Of a DNA stretch of 64,000 bases, positions 12,343 through 24,300 are shown piece after piece; position 1 is the stretch's first letter, and each line of letters starts with the position of its first letter. Below the pieces are notes generated by a model. That model was given only the letters and a program-made list of their open reading frames with translations. It ran no database searches and was not told where the DNA came from. The translations under genes were made by a program, and so were the position numbers. Source of the DNA: Petrosia ficiformis. Taxonomy: Eukaryota > Porifera > Demospongiae > Haplosclerida > Petrosiidae. The stretch spans positions 14,912,916 to 14,976,915 of the forward strand of contig OX345637.1 of assembly GCA_947044365.1 (NCBI GenBank), written 5' to 3'.

Positions 12343-15300
12343 TACACATACACATACACACTAAGTGCTGTTATGATATAATGATATATTGTATATTGTG
12401 ACATACAATGTACCACATATCATATTTAAAACATATCATGAATAGTGGTGCCATGATATATCAGTAATTCAATATATATTATCATAATATAGTAAGCAAT
12501 GATATGATATGATATATTTTTTTAATCATAGTTATACATGTGCAGTTGTAAAACAAATGGCGTTGTCTTTGAAATAGTCAAAATCTAAATTACAGTTTTC
12601 TTTAAGCTTACCTTCCAAATACACATTTTGGAGACAATAGTGGATAATTACAAAGTTGAAAAGTCATGCAAAGTCTCGTTATGAGATAATACTCGTAAGT
12701 CCTATTATTAGACTAATTAAATGGGTTCGATTTAAAGAAAAGTGAGATTTTCTTACTTTATTTCAGTTGTATCTAGTTAAGTTTAAAAGTTACACCAAGT
12801 TTCAAGTACAGCCACGATGTATGATGGCATCATGATATTATGGCAGCACTAATCGTGGAAGGGAAGTAATGGACATTTCTTTTTTAAACCTTATTCAATT
12901 CATTGCTAATACATGTAGTAAAGTATTTTCTATCAGTGTATTCATATCAGTACTACAGTAAATATACATTACTTATTTAATGGTTATGACATAATGACAT
13001 GGAAAATTCTTATCATGGCAGCATTCATATACACACATACTCACATAAATAGACATAGACACATTTTAACAGACAGACACTTACCATACACCATTATCAA
13101 AAATGTTTCATTACTAGATCCCTTTTTGTTAGTAACTACTACAGTATATGTTCCATTATCATCACGTTGAAGACTAGTAATATTAAATGAAGTATTAGAT
13201 GTCATTATCCTCTTATCAGGTTTTATCTTAATATTGTTTCTCAACCATGTGACAGTATAGTTATTAGGATTAGCATATACTGATAGACTGATAGTATGTG
13301 ATGTGTTAGGATAACCACCTGATACTACAGGTATACCAATCACAGGTGGATCTGAAGAAGAGAAGATGTATATATTAATTATAATACTGTAATATAAACA
13401 ATTATATTAACATGCATTAGTGGAATCAGATCTATTATATTATTACAGTATAGTATAGTATAGTACAGCATAGTGCAGTACAGTACAGATCAGTGCAGTA
13501 CAGTATAGTACAGTACAGTACAGTGCAATGCAGTACAGTACAGTGCAGTACAGTCAGTACAGTACAGAGCAGTGCAGTACAGTGCAGTGCAGTACAGTGC
13601 AGTACAGTACAGAGCAGTGCAGTACAGTGCAGTACAGTACAGTACAGTGCAATGCAGTACAGTGCAATGCAGTACAGTGCAGTACAGTACAGTACAGTAC
13701 AGTATAGTACAGTACAGTACAGTACAGTGCTGCAGTGCAGTACACTACATGTACATTATCATTATATTATAACACAGTACAGTACTGTACCAGTATAGTA
13801 CAGTATATATATATACATGTAAGTCAGCCATTTTATCCAAGAAAGAAGACAGCAAATATGCAAATAAAAGTGAGGATGTTGTAATACTACAGGATATTTA
13901 CATGATTTCCATAATACATGACTATAAATCACATGACTTACATAACACAGTAATGTTAGTGATGTTAGACATGAATGTCTTCTGCAGTATATTCACTGTA
14001 CACTGGAATGTTGTTCTGTCGTCAAGGTAACTAGTCTTGGTGAAGTTAAACATTTGTGATCCATTTTTCATTTCTCCCATAATGAGATGATCATGTTTGT
14101 CAGTAGATGTACTATTATCAATTAGAATAGTGAAGTTAACATTACCAGTAGCCATACAAGTGAATGTAAAATTATCTCCAGTATTAATTGTTGTATTCCC
14201 TGTTTCCATAGTAACCGTAACATTCAAACCTGTATAAATATATTATATTAATTTTATTAACTCTATTGAACTCTCTTGTCATTATTAGTAAAGTAACTAT
14301 ACATTTACATAATACCTGTATAAGTACATGTACATGTACATGTATGTACATAATATATGTGTACACATACATACCTGTACATGTACATGTACGTAGATAA
14401 TATATATATACATATATACAATGTACAGTGTACATGTACATGTATGTACATATTATATGTGTACACATACATAATTGTACATGTACATGTATGTAGATAA
14501 TATATGTATACACATACATACAATGTATAGTGCACATGTACATGTATGTACATATTATGTGTACACAAACTACACACACATACAATGTACAGTGCACATG
14601 TATAATTATATACATGTACACATACAGTTAAGAATTACATTGACTAGAAACTGAGTTTATTACAAATTCATAATTTTTAATTTATGGTTATGTGTGCTAC
14701 TCAATCACCATGGTAACCACACAGTATAGCATGTGAGTGAGTTTGATTTTGATAACTCAAAATGATTGTAGTTTAGTAAATATTTAATTATTATTAACAC
14801 ACACACACTGCAAAAATAAAATTGTTAAAATTTCATTGGTTCGTATAGTTGCAGTAAATTGTAATTTAATTGGTCATGAATGTTGTTATGACTGCATGGT
14901 GACATACAGTGTACATGTACAAGGGATGGGGTATGTTGTTATGACTGCATGGTGACATACAGTGTACATGTACAAGGGATGGGGTATGTTGTTATGACTG
15001 CATGGTAACATACAGTGTACATGTATTAGGGATGGGGTATGTTGTTATGACTGCATGGTAACATACAGTGTACATGTATTAGGGATGGGCAATTATGAAC
15101 ATATGAGTCAATGATTATTGTCTGTGCAAATATCACAATTATTGCGATTATTGGCTACCTTATACATGTATATAGATTTCATTCAACAATCAAATTGATA
15201 CCTTTCATTTGTTGAGTAAACAGTGTTGAAAAACTGATTTAGATGTGATAGTACTGAAAACTTGAAGTTATGTCACAATAATCATTATTTTTGTATGATT

Positions 15301-18300
15301 GCTTTCCCACGGGTTCGATGTATGTTTATATATATATATGTTTGTGTCACCTACGCGAGTATGCGTTGTATACGTAGTTAAGGAAGTTACACCATTCCCG
15401 GGGGCTCGGTCAATTAATGGGCGTGGCACGTAAAAGAACGCGCAATCAAGCTCTACACACCAGCAGAAAGAAAGCTGTGTAGCTTACTTAGAAACTGGAA
15501 CTAATAGCTAGCTATTCTGCCTGACATATATTCCTAAAGTTCTATAAGGTCTTTTGAAAGGTCAGGAGAGTAGATAAAAAAAATAATAACTATAATAAGC
15601 TGTTGTCTTTCATGCTTGATAGTCAGCCATGATTACTGAATGCTGGACACCACAAAGCAGTCATAGGGATACTTTTATAAATTTGTAAAGCAATCATAGG
15701 GATGTTTTTTTTCTCTATATACACTTGTTTATTTTAGCAATTCTATTTTTCCAGTGCAGACACAGACAAAAACACACAGTCACACACAGTCACAGACACA
15801 GACAGACACACACACATAGACATACATACATGTAGTCACATACAAACACAGTCACAGGTACAAACATAGACGCAGAGACAGACACACAAATACACTGAGA
15901 CAGAGACTGATATAGACACTTACAGACACATACACACATATATACTATCTTACCAGGTACGTAGAATGTATTATTATATACTGTAGCAGTTCCTATTTGA
16001 TTGGTAGCGTTAATCATTAGAGTATATTGATCAGGTATTATAGATGTTAATGGTACATCAATGACTCCTGGTAGAGATTGATTACGAACAGGTATTTTAT
16101 CATGATCAAAATTAATAATCTTGCTTTTAATAATACCAGTCATTGAAATTGATACGGAGAGAGCTGGAGCTGAACTAGTGTCATTAAGTCCACATTTAAC
16201 AAGTATGGTAGAATTATCAAACGCTGAACTACAGTTAACAATGAGGCCCTTAGGCTCCTCTAAGAAATGAGAATAAATATAACAATGAATATAATTGTGT
16301 ACATGTGTGTATAAATATGTATTATACTAAAGGTTGATTGCATAAGGTTTATGTAATGATACATAGGCATATATCAGAATGAACTGGGACAAAGTCCTGA
16401 GCGGACATGGGATTAATTACAATGCAATGTAATATATTACAGTTGCTATTACCTTTAAAATCAGTATATTACTATTACTATTACTATTACTATTACTATT
16501 ACTACATACAATGTAATATATTACAGTTACTATTACCTTAAAAATCAGTATATTACTATTACTATTACTATTACTACATACAATGTAATATATTACAGTT
16601 ACTATTACCTTTAAAATCAGTATATTACTATTACTATTACTATTACTATTACTATTACTACATACAATGTAATATATTACAGTTACTATTACCTTAAAAA
16701 TCAGTATATTACTATTACTATTACTATTACTATTACTATTACTACATACAATGTAATATATTACAGTTACTATTACCTTTAAAATCAGTATATTACTATT
16801 ACTATTACTATTACTATTACTATTACTACATACAATGTAATATATTACAGTTACTATTACCTTAAAAATCAGTATATTACTATTACTATTACTATTACTA
16901 TTACTATTACTACATACAATGTAATATGTTACAGTTACTATTACCTTAAAAATCAGTATATTACTATTACTATTACTATTACTATTACTATTACTACATA
17001 CAATGTAATATATTACAGTTACTATTACCTTAAAAATCAGTATATTACTATTACTATTACTATTACTATTACTACATAAGTCAGTGTAATACTGTTACCT
17101 TAAAATACTAAATATCTCCTAAGCCAGCGTAATACATCATGTTTCTTATTACGTATTATTATATCACTTTTATTATATAAGCTATTGTGTTCATTCATAC
17201 AGTCAGTGTGTGATAACAGTTTGAGTTTTTTTAATATCAGAGTTAGTATATCGAGTCAAGTCACTACATTTGGCATCGAAATTAACATTTCAGATAACTA
17301 ATGGCTACTCAAGGAACAGTTACTGCGTTTTACCGTAAGAAAGAAGACTGGAGTATGTATATTGAGAGGCTCAACCATTACTTTATTGCTAACGATGTGC
17401 TGAGGGCAAGAAGAAGTTGATTTTACTTTCTGCTTGTGGAGCTACTACATACATGTACAGGCTCATTCAGAGTTTACTATTTATGATGATTTCGTTGGTG
17501 AGATACAAAAGTATTATTTATGAACCTATTCTGTCACTAATTGTTCAACGGTTTAATTTCAACTCGAGAGTCTGAGCAATTGGAGATCTTTAGCTACCTA
17601 TGCCGCGGCCTTGCGAGAGCTATCCGAACACTGTGGATATGGGAATAATCTCTAAGAATTGATGAGGGACCGGCTGGTCTGCAAAGTTGGACACGAAGGA
17701 ATTGTCTCTTAGCTGAGAAGAACCTCACCTTTGACACCACTTTTGGACTGGCACAAATCATTCAAGAAGCTAAAAGAGACACTTGGAATTACAAGGAGCC
17801 GAATACCTGACTAGAACTCAACTACAATACCATTAAGAGCAGAGACCATAGAGACAAGGATACAAATAAAGGTACTATGTCATGTTACTGTTGTGGTGGA
17901 CCTCATTTAGCTCCAGCGTGTAAATTTGAAAATATGCTGTGTTATTTTTGTAAGAAGGGCCACATTGCTAAAGTTTGTTGGTCAAAGCAAAGTACTCTTC
18001 ACCAAACATCAGGTACTAAAAAGAATGTTTATTTGCATGATAGGCCAAAAGAAGAATACAAACTATTCACATTAAATACCCCTCTAGTCAGCCAATAAAA
18101 ATTAATGTATGAATCAATGATGTTCCCATTGAAATGGATCCTCAGTTAATGGTGCCTCCTTATCTGTTATTAGTCCCTCCAATTTCATTGCTATGGTCTC
18201 CCCAATTGTAAAGTCAGACCTCAAACCTATACAGGTGAACCCATCTTAACACAGCTGTCAAAATTAGCTATCAAAACCAGTTACAAATCCCAGTAGTAAA

Positions 18301-21300
18301 TGGGAAAGGACCAGACCTAATGCATAGGCCACTTCATAGTGAATGGGGAAGGACCAGACCTAATGGCATAGGCCACTTTATAGTGAATGGAGAGGGACTA
18401 GACCTAATGGCATAGGCCACTTTATAGTGAATGGGGAGGGACCAGACCTAATGGCATAGGCCACTTTATAGTGAATGGGGAGGGACTAGACCTAATGGCA
18501 TAGGCCACTTTATAGTGAATGGGGAGGGACCAGACCTAATGGCATAGGCCACTTTATAGTGAATGGGGAGGGACTAGACCTAATGGCATAGGCCACTTTA
18601 TAGTGAATGGGGAGGGACTAGACCTAATAGCATAGGCCACTTTATAGTGAATGGGGAGGGACTAGACCTAATGCATCATGAGCATAATCAATATTAAGTA
18701 GGAAATACTAAACAAACATTTGATGGGAATTGAGATGATGTCCAAGTGCAATTACAATTAAATGATATTGTTAAACAAAATTTCTTAAAGCTCCTACAAT
18801 GCCACATATTCTCAAACAGAAGGTGGAAAGAGAATAATGGACAGATTATCTACTTTAGGAATTATATCGCCTGTAAAATTCTCCAAATGGGGTGCACCCA
18901 TTCTACCAGTTTTAAACTGAGAAGAATGGAGATATGAAGATCTGTGGTGATTTTTAAACCACTGTAAACTAAGCTATGCAGGTTGAAACATACCCATTAC
19001 GGAGGGTTTCTTGCTAAGTTAGCAAGTGGAAAATAGTCCTACTCAGGAAAGATTTTCGAAGTTTTTATTTCAATATTGGCTGACATCCCATTTTACCTCA
19101 GGTATTAATTAACAATAATTAATTATAGGTCACTGGCCCAGATCAAAGTTACACTGTAAAAAGTAAAAGGATTTTAACCTTCAGTTGGTTACAGGAGTTT
19201 CAATGCAATTATATTTTCCTCCATGCTGATTTATTTTTCCTGCTAGGTAATATTTACAAGTCATTCACAGTTCATTTGATCTTGACCTATATTGACTGAT
19301 ATAAAGTACATGTCATAAAAAGGCATGTGGTAAAAAAACATATCAATACAATGTAGCTATATACATGGCTTAGTGTTATATAGTCTGTGGTTCATTATTA
19401 GTGAAAACAACAGATGTTACTAGCTCATTCCAGAGTAATTGATTATATAAATATGCATGATTTGTACTTGTAATAGCAAACATGTGATATAATTATATAC
19501 TCCACAGAAATTTCAAACGTTGGCATGTATGTAATTATTACAGGGATTTACGTGTTTAAGTACATGCATCTGTCTGGAGTACAGAGTGTCGTGGGTTCGA
19601 ATCCCACCTAAGGCAACTCTCATTTTTCATTTATCTATTACCTCAGGTGTCTTTCTTTCTTTCTCTCTACATCTCCTGTAACATCATGTACATTGTATTG
19701 CTTTGTTAATTAATACAATGTAGCTACATATACGTAACATAGTATTATATTGGTACAACCTGTGGTGTATTATTACTATTCAAATTCCAACATCTGCAAA
19801 ACAACGGTAGCTCATTGCAGAGTAATTAAATATGTACATGAAGTTGTACTTATAATACCAAATAATGTGATGTACTAAACAGATATTTGAAAAGTCACAT
19901 GTATGTAACATACTTTATTATAGTATGTACCTTATATAGTAGTCAATATAGATGCATATCAACATTACCTAGCTAGACAAGAAAACAGCATTGATTTATA
20001 TAGTCTCAGGAGGAATTGAAACTCATGTAACCAAATGAGGGTTAAAATAATCCATTTATTTTTACAGTAGGATTTATTATATCCCGATGTATCACAAAAA
20101 GTGGAAGACGAGCAAATAAAACAAAAAGGATCATGATTCCAAGAAACAACTAAGAACCTTTCGAGTTGGAAATAAAGTTTTTGTAAATACCGTTACTGGT
20201 AAACCACCAAAATGGAGAGCAGCATTGGAAAGACTGGTCCTGTTTCGTATGTTGTTACATCAACTAATGGAACAAATTGCTGCAGACATAAAGATTTTAT
20301 TAAGCAAAGGTACAGTGAAATTTCTCAAGTTCCACAGCAGGACTGTACTCAGGACGCTGATTTTTTTGGCTTGAATATACACATGTACCTACCCCACAAA
20401 CTCCTGAACCAATCATTAATCTACTGCCTGATTCCCCTACTATTGAATCATCATAAATAATTTTTTTTTGACTGACATTTAAAAGGGGAGAAGTGTGATA
20501 CATAGCTGGTTTCTTATTATGTATTACATCACTTTTATTATTATTATGCAATCAGTGTAATCACAATTTGAATTGTTTTAATATCAGAGTTAGTATATTG
20601 AGTCAAGTCACTACATTTACTATTACTATTACCGAAGGCCTGTTTCACCAGCTGATGCAGACGATGGTGTCCGGCACCACAGCCTTTGCCGGTATGCTGA
20701 CCGAGCAAACAAAAACCAGGCATATATACAGTATCTGACTTTAGAAACTCTGATGGGAGTTACACTATAGTACTAATATGTACATTTGTATGTGATAGCA
20801 TACTGAAGTGTAATACTGTGTAGTACATTCAAAGTACAGTGTACTTCACTCATAAAGTACACTGTAGTCAATGGAAGTACAGTGATAGTATGTAAACTTA
20901 ATAATGTTAGGTAATGTAAACAACAATACAATACACATAATATACTTACCTCCAATATATATACGATAGGAGAGTTTACCACTTCCTACACTGTTAGTAG
21001 CATTACAAGTATATCCACCACTGTTATTAACATGTGCTTTATTGAAATGTATAATACCAGTCTCATTATGTTTCCCTTCAACCTATAATGAAATTTACTA
21101 TAATTACATGTATAGTTAATGTATGTTGTTAGGTTTCTATACAAATAGGAATAACAGTGAGCACTAAACTTTCCCTTCAACCTATAATAAAATTTAATAT
21201 AATTACATGTATAGTTAATGTATGTTGTTAGGTTTCTATACAAATAGGAATAACAGTGAGCACTGAACTATAAACAGAGGGTGTGACCTTATGAATTGAA

Positions 21301-24300
21301 TAATGATTATCCCAGAACTATCCATGTTTGTGAAAACTGACCATTTGAAAGGCAATTTGTAACTTTGATCAAACATTTTCCATTTATTCATTGTGCACAG
21401 GAATTCAATACTCAAGACAGTATTGAATACAGACCATTTAGAGCACTAGTCAATTCTAACTTGTATTTAGTGCATACATGTGTATATACTAATTTCTATT
21501 CCCTATCCTATTATCTGAGAGGTCATTAGAGGTAGTTAATTAAGCATGTGGTTAGTTCTTAAAAAGCACTATGGAGGATGTATGTAAAATATAAGTACTA
21601 CAAAGTGCAAGTACAAGGACGTATGTAAAATATAGGTACTATATACAAAGTGCAAGTATACAAGGACAGATGTAAATTATAGGTACTACAAAGTGCAAGT
21701 ACAAGGACGTATGTAAAATATAAGTACTATAAAGTGCAAGTACAAGAGGATGTGCTAAACAAGTTACTATTTTTAGAATATAATGACCACATTCATAACG
21801 CATGAATAAGCTACATACGTCAGGTAAAAAAGAATAAAATCTAGATGAAGACTAACTGGAGTTGTTACTGCAATTCAGGAGACTTTCTTGGAGTTGTAGA
21901 AGATATTTCAATGTTATGGTGGGTATGGTCTAAAAATAGTATCTAGTTTAACAATTTTGGTTTTCAATTATTTACAAAGGAGTTGCATGTTCTTTCTAAC
22001 CCTTCATTGTTTCAATGATACACTAATGATCAGTTTTCATAAAAGGAGTTGAGTACAATTCATAATTATGAAGTTGTGCATTATAGATCATATTATATGT
22101 AATCGAATTTTTGAAATGTGACACTTCCCCAATTGCTTGAGCATCATTCCATCCATCGTTTTGTACTGGAAATAAATGAAGTTTGGTATCTCAGAAGCTA
22201 CATAACAGCTCCTCCTAGATACCAAATACCACAGAGGGTACAGATCCTTTACAAAATGATTATTTTGTGGGCAAGTGTCCATTTTGAAAAGTAGAACATA
22301 TTTTAATTACCTTGAATTCCACATTTTTGCTCGTGTTATTTGGCCTAATTAATTTCAAATGAATGAGTGGAGGATTAGCTGAACTGACATTACAATATAA
22401 AGTATGATCTTTTCCTTGTCTCAATTGTCTTAGAAGTATCTCATTTTCATGAACAAATAGAGGAGGATCTGAATGATAAGTTGTAAGTATCTCTCATTAG
22501 TACACATACAACCACATAATTAACATACACACACACTAATTTTGAATTTCACACACAAACACACAATGGGAGAGCAGACTGGCAGGCCGACAGAGAGACA
22601 GTGACACATAAATACCCTTAAATACGCATATACACAGAAACAGACAGGCAGGAAGAAAGTCAGACAAACAGACAAGCATTCTCTAAAATACACACACACA
22701 CACATGTACAACACACACACATAAACTCACAGTGTACTTTAAGAGTCTTACTAAAAGGGTTTTTGTTTTAGTTATAGTTAACTAAAACAATGCTAATACA
22801 CAGTGACAGAAAGACAAAGAGACAGACACTCAAGCACCACACACACACACACACACACACTCACAGTATACTTGAAGAGTCAGTAAATGGGATTGAAATT
22901 GAGTTCCTTTATTATTAATAGCAAAACAACTAAATGTGGTACCATTATCAGTTGAAATCGTATTCTTAAACGTATATTGAAAAACAGTCTCTTTAGCAGT
23001 AGTCTTGTTCACAGTGTGAATACGATCAAATTTGGTGTTATTAGCAGCCATTCCATCAATGAGGAGTATTACTTTGAAGTCAATGGAAGTATTACATATG
23101 AACTCAAAGTTACCAGGAGCTGTTACTATGTTTTTTGTATTGTTAACAGAATGAATATCCACTCCCTTCTCAGCTTCTAATTAAAGAGATGGATAGAGTA
23201 ATATTGAAACACTATAATGTGTACACCTTGGTGGAATTGCGTTTAATAGATAAAACACACTTTTAAGTATAAATTACAGAAATTAAAGCTCAAATGGTGT
23301 GTTTGAGACAAGCATACAGTACATGTAAAATTTGTTGTTATATTATTCAATGAACAATGAACTAATGTATATCTATTGTTCTACCACAGACTATTTGATA
23401 ACAGAAAGGTGCTACCCCCAATGTGAAGGCTTTAAAAAACAAACTACCAATGAACAAAAGAGTTTAAAAGTTTCATGAGTTTTTATTATTATTTTTTTCT
23501 ATACTTTTTAAAATTGTTTTTGTGTGATATCTGTAGAAACAAAATTTTTTCTAAAATTTCTTTTCTTTAATGGAATAATGGTAATGGCTTCCCAGCCTCA
23601 CGGATTATTAAGAATTTTTGGATGAGAAATGAGTTAACAAATAGTTGTTAAGATTTATACAGGATTCATTGACAGGAAAGTGGTGGGACAATAGACCTTT
23701 TCCAAATAAGAGCTAAGGAATTTAATTAACTCATAATTGCAAAACGTCACATCCGGTTGCTCTTCACGTCCAACATTACTGTTGAAGTCAATGGAAGAAT
23801 GAACAAACCTGTGCTTTGAAACAGGTGGGTGGTTAAGCTATATCATTTTTTCTATTTAACTGAACGTTACGAAAAACTATAATCCTTGTGCTTTACAGCA
23901 GTATTTGAGGTGCGAAAATCAGTTAAAGTGCGAGCGATAACGAAGCTGTTTTAGTTAGTAATGTCAAATGAAGTTGTAGTAGAGCTTACTGCAAAAGATA
24001 TTCCTGGTGCAAATCTCTTTCCTAGTGTCACCAACGGATTTTTTTTACTGTCTCCATTTGGAAAATGTCTGGAGCACACTTGCGACTGAAGCTTCAGTTG
24101 ACTTTCCTCGAGTTCAAAGACTTCCAGCCACCTTTCTCTTCTTGTTCTCTCACTAGGAAATCGATGGAATGAAACTCCAGTATCTTGGTTAGGGTTGTTA
24201 CCACACACAACACAAGTGTGGCCAGGCAGATTGATCAACAAAAGAAATCAGATCTTTGTCGCTCTTCAAAGAATTTTCACGCCTCAAATACTAATGCACA

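Larger units (their letters stand above)
17127..20615 (+). mobile_element. Degenerate Ty3/gypsy LTR retrotransposon
   Basis: The 5' LTR (about 17127-17268) and 3' LTR (20494-20615) share the segment ending TCAAGTCACTACA. The 3' LTR starts TG and is preceded by the polypurine tract AAAAGGGGAGAAG (20481-20493). Remnants occur in the order gag (17301-18098), reverse transcriptase (about 18720-19010) and integrase C-terminus (about 20150-20330). The interior also holds a 44-bp minisatellite and a TIR element. Frameshifts and stops throughout show it is inactive. It is opposite in orientation to host gene 1, in whose intron it sits. Confidence 0.75.

Noticed and set aside
11324..12416. Many overlapping long open frames on both strands (HTYIHTYI and [12 protein letters not shown] peptides)
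   Set aside because: They are translations of (GTAT)n microsatellites, whose 12-nt double period keeps several frames open; no gene signal.
18303..18672. CRISPR-like regularly spaced repeat
   Set aside because: Units are contiguous with no unique spacers, it is in a eukaryotic retroelement, and no cas gene is present.
19550..19625. tRNA gene around GGTTCGAATCC
   Set aside because: Only box B and a T-arm-like hairpin are visible; no box A or acceptor stem at the correct spacing.
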